From an uncultured Cytophagales bacterium (GTDB lineage Bacteria > Bacteroidota > Bacteroidia > Cytophagales > Thermonemataceae), in the NCBI GenBank assembly GCA_937911505.1, contig CALEMF010000028.1:1-64000 (forward strand): a DNA stretch of 64,000 bases, given 5' to 3'. The notes below the pieces were generated by a model. The model saw only the letters and a list, made by a program, of their open reading frames with translations. It did not search any database and was not told the origin of the DNA. The number at the start of each line of letters is the position of its first letter. Positions within the stretch are counted from its first letter, which is position 1. Positions 45,284 through 53,835 of this stretch are shown here, one piece after another. Made by a program: the position numbers and the translations under genes.

Positions 45284-45835
45284 TCAATATGCCTCAATTT
45301 TTTGTAGGAGCCGCTCGGCCAGATACGTTGAAGCAGTAGCAAGGTGTTGATGAATAATTATCGCACCTTCCTTGTAGTCAGCTTTTCGCTCTTCGTTCCA
45401 ATAGTAAGGCGTGGTTTGTAAGTTAGCAATACGATCGGCCATTTTCACCATCCATATTTCCTTGGGTTGCTCTTTAATGCGCTGTAGCGAATCTAGTAAC
45501 TGAGCATTCTTAGAGGTTATTTTTTCATCTTTGGTAAGCGCTAGTACTCCTTCGGCTACCTCTTTTCCGAAATCACGGGTAAGTGCTTCGTACGTGTAGG
45601 TAGTGTCTTCTAAGGTATCGTGTAAGAGTGCGCAGAGTAACGCCAGCTCACCGTTGGCTGCTGGATGCTGAGGAAGGGCACCCATTACCTCAAAGGTGAC
45701 ACTTCCAATGTGGCTTAGGTACTCTACCTTTTCTCTATCATTGGCGCCTGCGTACTTTTGCCCGTCGTGATGACGTGTGGCAATGGCCCAGGCTTTATTG
45801 ATTTGGTCTATTGACCAATGGTTGGTATGATGCAT
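45284..45835 (-). CDS. HD-domain hydrolase of the SpoT/Mesh1 type
   Basis: 183 residues. HHDGQKYAG (22-30), SHIGSV (41-46), LLHDTLEDT (71-79, HD pair) and KMADRIANL correspond in order to the metal- and nucleotide-binding motifs of SpoT hydrolase and Mesh1. The length matches a stand-alone small alarmone hydrolase. If so it removes the pyrophosphate of (p)ppGpp; the substrate is inference from motif order. It stands alone, convergent with the glycosyltransferase gene. Confidence 0.82.
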   Translation of the reverse strand: MHHTNHWSIDQINKAWAIATRHHDGQKYAGANDREKVEYLSHIGSVTFEVMGALPQHPAANGELALLCALLHDTLEDTTYTYEALTRDFGKEVAEGVLALTKDEKITSKNAQLLDSLQRIKEQPKEIWMVKMADRIANLQTTPYYWNEERKADYKEGAIIIHQHLATASTYLAERLLQKIEAY

Positions 45836-45943
45836 TTCGGTTAGTCTTATACTGGATAACGTCGCTAGTGCTGTGGTATTTTACTATCGAGTAGCTAGGC
45901 CATTATTTCTCACAAGTGGCCTATTACTTTTGGCGTAGCTTCG

Positions 45944-46579
45944 CTATTTATTTAATTCAATTATCTGTTTAATATTTACTTTGCAGAAGTCCATTAGTTT
46001 TGATGGGTCGAGTTTGTCAGCAGGCAATTTACTGAAAGATATAATATCGCACCCCTCTACCTTAATTGCTAATGGGCTATTAAAGATTCTTTTTAGCTTT
46101 TGAAAAACAAGTGAATCTTCGAGTTGTGTATTTTTTGAGGCAATCATTTCCATGGAGCAGTTAGCTAGTTTTAATCCTTTCTCTAGGGCTTTATATCCCC
46201 CATCTATCCTCCAAGAATTGAAGGGTTGTTTCTGAAGCGTTGCTAGCTCAGTTTGTAGAAAATCAAGTAACTGATTTATTCTTCGTTTTGCTTCAGTAAC
46301 AATTTCTGCTTCTTTTGTCAGATGGCTAAACCCAAAATCAAGATCGCGAGATTGATTTTTCAGATACCAATCGTCAAACGCTGCTGCATCTTCAAATATA
46401 ATTTCCTTTTGATTGGTAGTATCTAGTACCTGCACAGGTCTGCCCTTCCTACAAACCGCCACACTAAACCCAATGAGATTTGCTTGATGGCTTACCCAAA
46501 AGACTCTTTTATCGGTAAAGTAGGCGTCATCAAAAAGGGAATATTTCGACTCGTCTTTAAATATGGCTTTATACCTCAT
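45944..46579 (-). CDS. hypothetical protein
   Basis: 211 residues, no signal peptide or membrane segment. The N-terminal 60 residues include FWVSHQANLIGFSVAVCRKG and VQVLDTTNQKEIIFED; the middle is charged and helical (about 95-135). I do not recognise it. A hairpin lies between it and the isocitrate dehydrogenase gene, so it is probably transcribed on its own. Confidence 0.7.
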   Translation of the reverse strand: MRYKAIFKDESKYSLFDDAYFTDKRVFWVSHQANLIGFSVAVCRKGRPVQVLDTTNQKEIIFEDAAAFDDWYLKNQSRDLDFGFSHLTKEAEIVTEAKRRINQLLDFLQTELATLQKQPFNSWRIDGGYKALEKGLKLANCSMEMIASKNTQLEDSLVFQKLKRIFNSPLAIKVEGCDIISFSKLPADKLDPSKLMDFCKVNIKQIIELNK

Positions 46580-46611
46580 GTACTTCTTGCAGGAATCCTC
46601 ATCCCTTACAG

Positions 46612-46639
46612 AAAAAGTGCTATCCGAGGGACAGCACTT
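46612..46639 (-). terminator. terminator of the isocitrate dehydrogenase gene
   Basis: On the minus strand: AAGTGCTGTCC, a three-base loop region, GGATAGCACTT, then TTTCTG. One A-C mismatch in the stem. It lies 22 bp downstream of the stop at 46662. Confidence 0.75.
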
Positions 46640-46661
46640 CTGCTTGTGTAAAATATGATTT

Positions 46662-48146
46662 CTATTGTCCTTGCCCTAATGAGAAGCCTATCTTCCCATC
46701 GAAGCTATATAAGTTTTCTGTTTTGATAACTTCAAAACCAGCTTCTGTAACCGTATTAAGCAATTCAATCACCTCTTTGTAAGTGACAGGCGTTTTCGCT
46801 TCGTGGATAAAGCGACAACGCCAGTGATCGGTACAGTAGGTTTCTTCTAGCCCATCAGGGTATACTTTTACCCCACGGTTTGTCATCATTTGTAGCTGCA
46901 AGTTCGTCGTTTTCGACTGAGACAGCTCCTTACCCAGTTGCTCTGCCGTTCCTTTGTTCCAATCTAAGAATATATCTACACCCAATAATTCTTTTTTAGC
47001 CTCGACAGGTGTATTTAAGTGTACTTGAATTCTTTTAAGCTCTTTGTTGTAGGTAACGGGCTTGATAGTATTAGGCTTCTGTCCTAAACGGCTTATCACC
47101 GCTTCTGCGAATGCTTGCGTCCCTACTTTTTCTTTACTGATGTCTTCATTGTAGACATCTGCAGTATGTATCCCATCCTCTAGGGTTTTCAGCCAAGCGT
47201 TATGTATGTTTTCAGCAATGGCGGCTTGTCCGATGTGGATCAGCATTTTGACCGCTCCCATCAGTAAGCCAGAAGGATTGGCGATATCTTGCCCAGCAAT
47301 ATCAGGCGCAGAGCCGTGAATGGCCTCAAACATAGCGAAGTCCATTCCAATGTTAGCCGAGCCTGCCATCCCTACAGAGCCCGTTACTTCAGCCGCAATA
47401 TCTGAGACAATATCGCCGTACAGATTGGAAGTAACTACTACGTCAAACATTTCAGGACGCGTAGCCAGACGTGCCGCGCCAATATCTATGATCAAATGCT
47501 CTGTTTCTAGTTCAGGGTATTCTTGCGAAACCTCATCGAATACCTTATGGAACAGACCATCAGTGAGTTTCATGATGTTATCTTTGCTCAGGCAAGTTAC
47601 TTTTTTTCTTCCTCTTGTCGAGGCGTACTCAAAAGCATAACGAATCACTTTTTCGCAACCACTTCTTGTAATCAGCTTCAAGCACTGTACTACGTCTTGG
47701 GTTTGTCTATGTTCTATCCCTGCGTATAAATCTTCTTCATTTTCTCGTATAATCACCATATCCGTTTCAGGATAGTTGGTAGTTACAAATGGTGCATAGG
47801 CTACACAAGGACGCACATTGGCAAAAAGCCCTAATGTTTTGCGGGTTGTTACATTTAAACTTTTGTAGCCACCTCCCTGTGGGGTAGTGATGGGTGCTTT
47901 TAAGAAGACTTTTGTTTTTCTCAATGATTCCCAAGCACTTTTATCAATACCTGCGGTATTGCCACTCAGGTATACTTTTTCACCAATTTCAATCACTTCC
48001 GGTGTAATCGCTGCTCCTGCCTTCTCTAAGATGAGCAACACTGCTTTCATAATCTCTGGGCCTATCCCATCACCGTAGGCAACAGTAACAGGTATTGAGT
48101 GAGCGGTTTGTTCTTTTACTTCTGCTTCTAAAGTTGAATGATTCAT
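46662..48146 (-). CDS. NADP-dependent isocitrate dehydrogenase
   Basis: 494 residues, the length of the Thermus-like class with a C-terminal extension of about 120 residues; E. coli-type enzymes are ~416. YGDGIGPEI near 24-32, substrate loop RENEEDLYAGIEH, NLYGDIVSDIAAE, and GSANIGMDFAMFEAIHGSAPDIAGQ carry the dinucleotide- and metal-binding residues. It makes 2-oxoglutarate in the citric acid cycle. A TATCTTTG box lies 24 bp upstream and its own terminator follows, so it is monocistronic. Confidence 0.95.
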   Translation of the reverse strand: MNHSTLEAEVKEQTAHSIPVTVAYGDGIGPEIMKAVLLILEKAGAAITPEVIEIGEKVYLSGNTAGIDKSAWESLRKTKVFLKAPITTPQGGGYKSLNVTTRKTLGLFANVRPCVAYAPFVTTNYPETDMVIIRENEEDLYAGIEHRQTQDVVQCLKLITRSGCEKVIRYAFEYASTRGRKKVTCLSKDNIMKLTDGLFHKVFDEVSQEYPELETEHLIIDIGAARLATRPEMFDVVVTSNLYGDIVSDIAAEVTGSVGMAGSANIGMDFAMFEAIHGSAPDIAGQDIANPSGLLMGAVKMLIHIGQAAIAENIHNAWLKTLEDGIHTADVYNEDISKEKVGTQAFAEAVISRLGQKPNTIKPVTYNKELKRIQVHLNTPVEAKKELLGVDIFLDWNKGTAEQLGKELSQSKTTNLQLQMMTNRGVKVYPDGLEETYCTDHWRCRFIHEAKTPVTYKEVIELLNTVTEAGFEVIKTENLYSFDGKIGFSLGQGQ

Positions 48147-48170
48147 AGGAATGAGTTACGTGTTATGATA

Positions 48171-48178
48171 CAAAGATA
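48171..48178 (-). promoter_or_regulatory. isocitrate dehydrogenase promoter -7 element
   Basis: TATCTTTG on the minus strand is a perfect TAnnTTTG box, 24 bp before the start. The -33 TTG is not well conserved. Confidence 0.55.
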
Positions 48179-48350
48179 ATGAATTGATTTAGATTGTATC
48201 TAAAAATGACTATATATGCCTGCTTTCTCCTAGTATTTTACAGCACTACTAGTTATCTGAGCGAGTAGTTGGATAAGCAATTAGACGGCTTTCTTGAAAA
48301 TACAATAATTTAGCAGACTAAAAAATTTTACTTTTGGGTCATTTTCCGTA

Positions 48351-48388
48351 TAAAAAAGCAAGTACCATTCAAAGAACGGTACTTGCTT
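48351..48388 (-). terminator. orphan intrinsic terminator upstream of isocitrate dehydrogenase
   Basis: Perfect 11-bp arms AAGCAAGTACC and GGTACTTGCTT with an 11-base loop. On the minus strand the stem is followed by TTTTTTATA. No gene lies upstream on that strand within 240 bp, so it either ends a small RNA or acts as an upstream block. Confidence 0.75.
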
Positions 48389-48628
48389 ACACTTGAAAAA
48401 TTACTTATTAACCTATTGTCCTTTATCTGATTAGTAAAAACTTCTATCTGCAATACCTATAAAAGAGGTTTTATAAATATCTTGAGTATGTTTCCATATT
48501 CTTTGTGATAGCTTTACTATCAAATAGTTTAGTTATACTTAGAAACAAAGTATTTGAAAAAATGTTTCCACTAATCAATTTTTTTTTAGAAACTAGTAGC
48601 CTAATCCTTTGCCAGCAGTAAATTACTT
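48389..48628. other. 240-bp gap, possible source of a small RNA
   Basis: AT-rich, no ORF above about ten codons on the minus strand leading to the terminator at 48351. The ATPase gene starts on the right. No clean promoter is visible; AATACTTTG near 48550 on the minus strand lacks the correct -7 spacing. Confidence 0.3.
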
Positions 48629-49282
48629 ATGATCCAGACACGTCAAATTACAAAAGCTTACAAGCAACTAAAGGTATTGAAGGGCATTGACCTCAACATT
48701 GCCCAAGGAGAAATTGTCTCCATTGTAGGCGCTTCAGGTGCTGGAAAGAGTACTTTGTTGCATATTTTAGGTACACTCGACCAGCCCGATACGGGCACAG
48801 TTCAAATAGTAGGCAAAGATTTAATGAAACTCTCTGACACAGAGAAAAATCGCTTTAGGAACCAACACATTGGTTTCGTATTTCAGTTTCATAACTTACT
48901 GCCTGAGTTTTCGGCTTTAGAAAACGTCTGTATGCCAGCTTGGTTGAATAAGCAACCTGATAAAGCTACTAAGCAGCGCGCTACAGAACTCCTCCATCTC
49001 TTAGGGCTACAAGACAGAATGCAACACCTCCCAGCCGAACTCTCTGGTGGCGAGCAACAACGCACAGCAGTAGCAAGGGCGTTGGTGAATCAACCTGATG
49101 TGATTTTGGCAGACGAACCTAGTGGTAACTTAGATTCTAAAAACGCGCAGGAGCTACATCAACTCTTTTTTCAATTACGCGATTTATACAAGCAAACCTT
49201 TGTTATCGTTACGCATAATCCCACACTTGCTGAGATGGCAGATCGTAAAATCGTACTACAAGACGGCCTATTGGTTTCGTAA
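48629..49282 (+). CDS. LolD/MacB-type ABC transporter ATP-binding protein
   Basis: 217 residues. Walker [10 protein letters not shown] at 34-42, [15 protein letters not shown], Walker [13 protein letters not shown] and VTHNPTLAE. It lies near LolD and other lipoprotein-release ATPases in length and motif. No FtsX-type permease is adjacent, so its partner is elsewhere; it may also serve other permeases. A short gap precedes the hypothetical gene at 49375. Confidence 0.9.
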   Translation: MIQTRQITKAYKQLKVLKGIDLNIAQGEIVSIVGASGAGKSTLLHILGTLDQPDTGTVQIVGKDLMKLSDTEKNRFRNQHIGFVFQFHNLLPEFSALENVCMPAWLNKQPDKATKQRATELLHLLGLQDRMQHLPAELSGGEQQRTAVARALVNQPDVILADEPSGNLDSKNAQELHQLFFQLRDLYKQTFVIVTHNPTLAEMADRKIVLQDGLLVS

Positions 49283-49374
49283 AACCGTCGTTGCATTTTT
49301 ATGATGTGCGGCTTTTTAGTATTTTGTAGTAAAGGCTGTAGTTTAAAAGTCTGTTTATACACTATTATCTTTAC

Positions 49375-50424
49375 ATGATCGAAATTTCTAAAAAGAAGCC
49401 TCACTTCCCTATTATTCCTGCACTCAATAAGTACCTGCGCACTTATCAACGCATTGCACAACTCCCGTTACGCTATGACGATCTTTTGCGGCACTCTGAT
49501 GCTTTTCCTCTCATAGATCATAAGGGGCAAGATACGCTCTGGGAGACGATGGTTTACCCACAGCATATGATGCAAGAACTTGATATTAACCTTACGAGTA
49601 TCTACGCTATTTTAAAAACAGATGGTGATATGAGCGTGATGGAACATCTCAAAGTAGACCGCATCGACTATTGTACCTTTGGTAATTCTAATCCTTTTCG
49701 CATTCGTATCATTAATAACTTCAACGACAATTACGATTACTTCTACGTGAAAAAAGCAGATGCTTCTCGGGTATATGGCTTAGAACTAGAGCATTTGCTT
49801 TCTCCTAATCAAATTAACTTTTTGGTGCATCAACAAACCCTTATTGAAGAGCATATCGCTGGTATTCCAGGGGATGCTTTTATTGGTGGCTATCTTAAAC
49901 GCCAAGATATCAACAAGGTGAGAATCGCTAAGGAGTTTATTAAATTCAACGAGCGTTGCTTTGTAAGGCTTTTGGGTGATATGCGCTCTTATAACTATGT
50001 AGTAGACATTACGCCTGATTTTGATAATGAGCAATACCGCGTAAGGGCCATCGACTTTGACCAGCAATGCTACGAGGGGAAAAGACGTATGTATTTACCG
50101 CAGTTTTTCAAAGAAAATAATGCCATTGTAGCGCTCTGTGTAGAACTGATTAACCTCAAAACTGCTGAACAATACCAACAAGAAGAGCGTACTTTGATCA
50201 TGCGACGACTTGAACAGGCACGTGAGCGCATCAAAGACCTACTAGAGGTAATGTGTGCTGACACGATTTCTACGCCAGAAAAAATACAGCAACTCGGGCA
50301 AGAGCTTGCCGCCTATCACGAAGACCAAGCTTTTGCAGAGGTTCAAAAAATGGGCGATCTGCTGCGTTTACACCTTAAGGCAACGCTCGCAAAGGTAAAG
50401 CGAGAGAAAGTTAGTTTTCTTTGA
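49375..50424 (+). CDS. hypothetical protein, possibly kinase-like fold
   Basis: 349 residues, no signal peptide. The middle holds GDMRSYNYVVDITPDFDN and YRVRAIDFDQQCYEGK, which recalls the catalytic and metal-binding loops of some atypical kinases (an Asn and a following I-D-F-D), while the C-terminus is a long charged helix. This is only pattern resemblance. 92 bp after the ATPase gene; its stop abuts the stop of the convergent MscS gene with no gap. Confidence 0.78.
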   Translation: MIEISKKKPHFPIIPALNKYLRTYQRIAQLPLRYDDLLRHSDAFPLIDHKGQDTLWETMVYPQHMMQELDINLTSIYAILKTDGDMSVMEHLKVDRIDYCTFGNSNPFRIRIINNFNDNYDYFYVKKADASRVYGLELEHLLSPNQINFLVHQQTLIEEHIAGIPGDAFIGGYLKRQDINKVRIAKEFIKFNERCFVRLLGDMRSYNYVVDITPDFDNEQYRVRAIDFDQQCYEGKRRMYLPQFFKENNAIVALCVELINLKTAEQYQQEERTLIMRRLEQARERIKDLLEVMCADTISTPEKIQQLGQELAAYHEDQAFAEVQKMGDLLRLHLKATLAKVKREKVSFL

Positions 50425-51534
50425 TTAATTCTCTTTAAATAAGTGTAATGTACGGGTAGGAAAGGCAAAGTCACCACCATTTTCAGTAACGATTTCGTGT
50501 AATTTAAAATTAATTTCGTCGCAAATGGCTTGGTAATCGAAGAAGTCGCCGGTAACGATAAAAGCAAACACTGTAAGGTTCAGGGAGCTATCGCCGAAGG
50601 CAGAAAAAAATACCTTGTTGTCGAAGTTTGTTCTCGCGTGCTCTTGTAAGTACTGTGCGATTTCTTCCTTTATTTTATATAATACTTCGCGTGAGGTACT
50701 ATAGGTAAGGGTGAGGTCAAGTTTCATCCGCCAAATTTTACGCTCGTTCCAGTTGTCCACTGGCTGATCGATCATCATTTTGTTAGGTAAGGTAATCAGG
50801 GAGCGTTCCATTGTACGGATACGTGTGGTACGAAAACCTACCTTCTCAATGCGACCAATAATATCGCCTACCTGTATCAAATCGCCTACAATAAAGGGAC
50901 GATCCAGAAAGATGGTGAAAGAAGCAAATAGGTTTTCTAGGGTTTCTTTTCCCGCTAATGCTACCGCTAAACCACTGATACCTAAACCAGTGACTAAGGT
51001 AGCTACATTTACATTGAAGACGTTGCCCAAGGTAAAGACTACCGCAAAAATCACCACCAATACTTTTATCAGTTCCTTTAGGAAAGGTACAATGTAGTCA
51101 TCCGTTTTGGTCTCGGTGAGCTTGGCTTTTTCCAGAAAAATAACACCTAGTACATTGATAAAACTAAACAACACCTCCATAAAGGCGTAGATGAGTACCA
51201 ATTGATAAGTCTTACGTAGGATCAATTTTAATCCAAACTCTTGTGCAGGCTTTAAATTCCACGCTTCTGGAAAGTGTAGTTGTAAAAAGGCTAGGTAAAC
51301 AAAACTAAAAATAATAAACCGCCCCAATGGACGATGTATGTTTTTGATGTACCGTTCGGTATGCGCCTCTTTGGTGTAGCGTTGGACGATACGTAGTACG
51401 ATCTTACTAAAAACGGGAGAAAGGAAACGTTTTAAGAGGATACCGACCAATACAATGAGGAGAAAAATAACCAGATCGCTGGCCTTATTGCCCATTACGC
51501 TAATAGTAATGTATTGATCTATAAACTGAAACAT
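50425..51534 (-). CDS. MscS-family mechanosensitive channel
   Basis: 369 residues. Membrane segments at about 18-38, 70-90, 105-130 and 155-178, then the pore helix region NVATLVTGLGISGLAVALAG and the MscS beta domain with RPFIVGDLIQVGDIIGRIE and LPNKMMIDQPVDNW. The C-terminal part keeps the alpha/beta domain. It releases solutes across the inner membrane under osmotic downshock. Monocistronic, upstream of tRNA-Gln on the other strand. Confidence 0.92.
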   Translation of the reverse strand: MFQFIDQYITISVMGNKASDLVIFLLIVLVGILLKRFLSPVFSKIVLRIVQRYTKEAHTERYIKNIHRPLGRFIIFSFVYLAFLQLHFPEAWNLKPAQEFGLKLILRKTYQLVLIYAFMEVLFSFINVLGVIFLEKAKLTETKTDDYIVPFLKELIKVLVVIFAVVFTLGNVFNVNVATLVTGLGISGLAVALAGKETLENLFASFTIFLDRPFIVGDLIQVGDIIGRIEKVGFRTTRIRTMERSLITLPNKMMIDQPVDNWNERKIWRMKLDLTLTYSTSREVLYKIKEEIAQYLQEHARTNFDNKVFFSAFGDSSLNLTVFAFIVTGDFFDYQAICDEINFKLHEIVTENGGDFAFPTRTLHLFKEN

Positions 51535-51660
51535 ACGCGCAGTTGACTGATTTTTACAGACAATTTCCCTTTAAACTGTGAAATTTACAAACTTCCTCTT
51601 CTTAAAATATGATACCGCTTTATAGCGCATTAAAAAAATTACTTTTTTTGGAAGAAAAAC

Positions 51661-51691
51661 TTGACACCTGCTACCTTACGCACTATATTTG
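51661..51691 (+). promoter_or_regulatory. tRNA-Gln promoter
   Basis: TTGACA at 51661, 20 bases after TTG, then TATATTTG at 51684-51691, a perfect Bacteroidetes -33/-7 pair. Start of transcription predicted about 12 bp before the tRNA. Confidence 0.8.
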
Positions 51692-51710
51692 CACCACTGA
51701 AATAAATCAT

Positions 51711-51783
51711 TGACCGATGGTGTAACTGGCAACACGTCTGATTTTGGTTCAGAAGAGTCCAGGTTCGAGCCCTGGTCGGTCAA
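51711..51783 (+). tRNA. tRNA-Gln (anticodon TTG)
   Basis: 73 bases. Acceptor TGACCGA pairs with TCGGTCA, discriminator A at 51783; anticodon stem TCTGA/TCAGA encloses TTTTGGT with anticodon TTG; T arm has GGTTCGAGCCC. CCA is not encoded. It has its own promoter and terminator. Confidence 0.95.
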
Positions 51784-51797
51784 CGAATTTTAACATC

Positions 51798-51830
51798 AAA
51801 ATGCTAGCTGTCAAACAGTTAGCATTTTTT
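51798..51830 (+). terminator. tRNA-Gln terminator
   Basis: A 13-bp stem (AAAATGCTAGCTG with one G-T pair) around TCAAA, followed by TTTTTT. Confidence 0.85.
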
Positions 51831-51891
51831 CATTCTTCCCCTCTTTAAATAGTACATCCTCGTTTTTTACTTTATCTGATTAATCCAACAC

Positions 51892-51922
51892 TTTGTATTA
51901 CTAGCAATAATTAGTAGTTTTA
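51892..51922 (+). promoter_or_regulatory. likely promoter of the DUF2306-YARHG pair
   Basis: TTTG at 51892-51895, 19 bases, TAGTTTTA at 51915-51922 (one mismatch). Spacing is right and the ATG is 29 bp further on. Confidence 0.5.
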
Positions 51923-51950
51923 GAATGGTTATTCACACAATAGTTCAATA

Positions 51951-52631
51951 ATGCTTCTGCGCCTATTTCGTTCTTGGTCTGGTTGGATTCTGGTGATCTA
52001 CGCATTCTTTTGCTACCTCATGTGGGAGATTACCGCCCAGTACATTCCTTGGCATACAGATGTAGCCTTTCTACGAATCAAACAAGCGTACATTCACTAT
52101 TGGTATTATGAGACTGCTTTCTTTATTCACGTTTATTTTGCTATGTTAGTGCTTCCAGCAGGTTTCACCCAGTTTTCTAGTGCTTTACGGCAGAAGCTTC
52201 CTGCACTACACCGCGTCATGGGATGGATATACAGCAGTGTGATTATTTTACTGGTAGCACCTTCGGGATTTGTCATGGGTATTTACGCCAATGGAGGAGT
52301 TTCCTCTCAATTAGCTTTTTGCCTGTTGGCTACGCTTTGGTTGTATTATACAGCAATGGCGGTTGTAAAAATACGCAACGGAGAGGTAGCTGCCCACCAA
52401 CGATTTATGTGGCGTAGCTTTGCCCTTACACTCTCAGCCATTACCCTTCGCGCTTGGAAGTACCTCATTGTGTGGCTCTTTCAACCGCGCCCTATGGATG
52501 TCTACCGCATCGTTGCTTGGCTGGGATGGGTGCTCAACTTGGTTCTCGTAGAATTATATATTTTACATCGTATTCAACAAAAAAAGAAAAGAGCTTTATC
52601 ACTTCATCCTACTAAACAGACTACTTTATGA
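51951..52631 (+). CDS. DUF2306-family membrane protein
   Basis: 226 residues with six or seven membrane segments. HVYFAMLVLPAGFTQF and LPALHRVMGWIYSS in the middle and AAHQRFMWRSFALTLSAITLR further on are typical of DUF2306, a family with conserved His residues that may bind haem or metal. Biochemistry unknown. Its stop overlaps the start of the lipoprotein gene by 4 bp. Confidence 0.85.
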   Translation: MLLRLFRSWSGWILVIYAFFCYLMWEITAQYIPWHTDVAFLRIKQAYIHYWYYETAFFIHVYFAMLVLPAGFTQFSSALRQKLPALHRVMGWIYSSVIILLVAPSGFVMGIYANGGVSSQLAFCLLATLWLYYTAMAVVKIRNGEVAAHQRFMWRSFALTLSAITLRAWKYLIVWLFQPRPMDVYRIVAWLGWVLNLVLVELYILHRIQQKKKRALSLHPTKQTTL

Positions 52632-53524
52632 AACGCATTTATGTAAGCTTACTATTGATTATTGGGGGACTCGCCGCTTGCCAGTCCTCTGAGGAAGCAA
52701 ACACCTCTCAGACAGAGCAAAATACTGACAAAGAAGAACAAGAAAAAGCGGAGACAGAGGAAACTTCAGACGTTCCTCTAACTGATGGGTTAGGCTATTA
52801 TGCAGGTGATTTTGAACCCGTCGATTTTGATTATGAAAAAGATATTTACCATGAAAATAAAATTACTATTTCCATAGATTCACTTAACGAAGCTAACGAA
52901 ACAATCTACGGTCATAGCATTGTAGCTGGTAACAAACGACCTTTCAAAGGTACTTATGAAGTAACAGAGGCAGGTTATGTGGCCAAGGTACGTGAGCCAG
53001 GAGATGATCCCTATGACGGTGTCTTTAACTTTACAATTGACCTTAAAGAGAAGACAATGACCGGTACTTGGGATGCCTTTCAGCAAAATGCCTCGGCCAA
53101 TGCTACGAAGTACACTTTAGAACACAGAATATTTATCTACGATCCTGCCCTTACCCTTCCTGAGAATGTACAATGGGCCAGGCTGTACGACGAAACATCG
53201 CTGGCTGCTAACCTCACCCGTGAAGGAGAAGCCCTTACAGAAGACGTCCTCAAAGTTAATCCTTCTCTGCAGGAATTGACCAATAAGGACATAGAAAACC
53301 TGACAAAAGGAGATTTAGAGGTTATCCGAAATTCCATTTACGCCCGCCACGGCTACTCGTTTAAGAATAGAAAAATGCGTTTTGTATTTGATCATATTGA
53401 TTGGTACATGCCTGTCTCAACTGATGTACGCAATCAACTCACTGCACTGGAGCTAAAAAACATTGACCTTCTTAAGCGCTACGAGCAACACGCAGCGCGC
53501 TACTACGATTCTTTTGGGCGATAG
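52628..53524 (+). CDS. lipoprotein with YARHG domain
   Basis: 298 residues. Lipoprotein signal peptide ending at the lipobox GGLAAC (Cys near residue 18), a Glu/Asp-rich linker, a middle domain of about 150 residues resembling ligand-binding beta structures, and a C-terminal YARHG domain with RNSIYARHGYSFKNRKM. YARHG domains are extracellular and of unknown ligand. Probably exported to the outer leaflet or periplasm. Cotranslated with DUF2306. Confidence 0.88.
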   Translation: MKRIYVSLLLIIGGLAACQSSEEANTSQTEQNTDKEEQEKAETEETSDVPLTDGLGYYAGDFEPVDFDYEKDIYHENKITISIDSLNEANETIYGHSIVAGNKRPFKGTYEVTEAGYVAKVREPGDDPYDGVFNFTIDLKEKTMTGTWDAFQQNASANATKYTLEHRIFIYDPALTLPENVQWARLYDETSLAANLTREGEALTEDVLKVNPSLQELTNKDIENLTKGDLEVIRNSIYARHGYSFKNRKMRFVFDHIDWYMPVSTDVRNQLTALELKNIDLLKRYEQHAARYYDSFGR

Positions 53525-53835
53525 AAAGTAGGAGGCTAAAACAACCCTTGTACTTCAAAATCAGATTTAGGTAAATTATTAATCTAATGGTACATAATAA
53601 GTGCGTGTACCATATAGCATTTATCAAGCAGACAAGCTTAGAAAAATGAGTGTTATCTATTTATTATTTTTATAATAATAGCTTCCCTTAGCACCAACCT
53701 AACTTCGCGCTTACACGTATACACTTTAGATCTAATCGCCACGTCCATTTTGAGTAAATACTTGATACCCAATATGGTTAACCTATCTGTACATTATCAA
53801 TTAAACGCCAACTATATTTTTAACCCAAATTATTC
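53525..53835. other. 311-bp gap without a recognised gene
   Basis: AT-rich region before the secreted beta-helix gene. TATATTTT at about 53811 could be a -7 element with one mismatch. No hairpin of note. Confidence 0.3.

Noticed and set aside
51711-51783. The tRNA as an attachment site for a mobile element
   Set aside because: No integrase gene and no repeat of the tRNA 3' end nearby.
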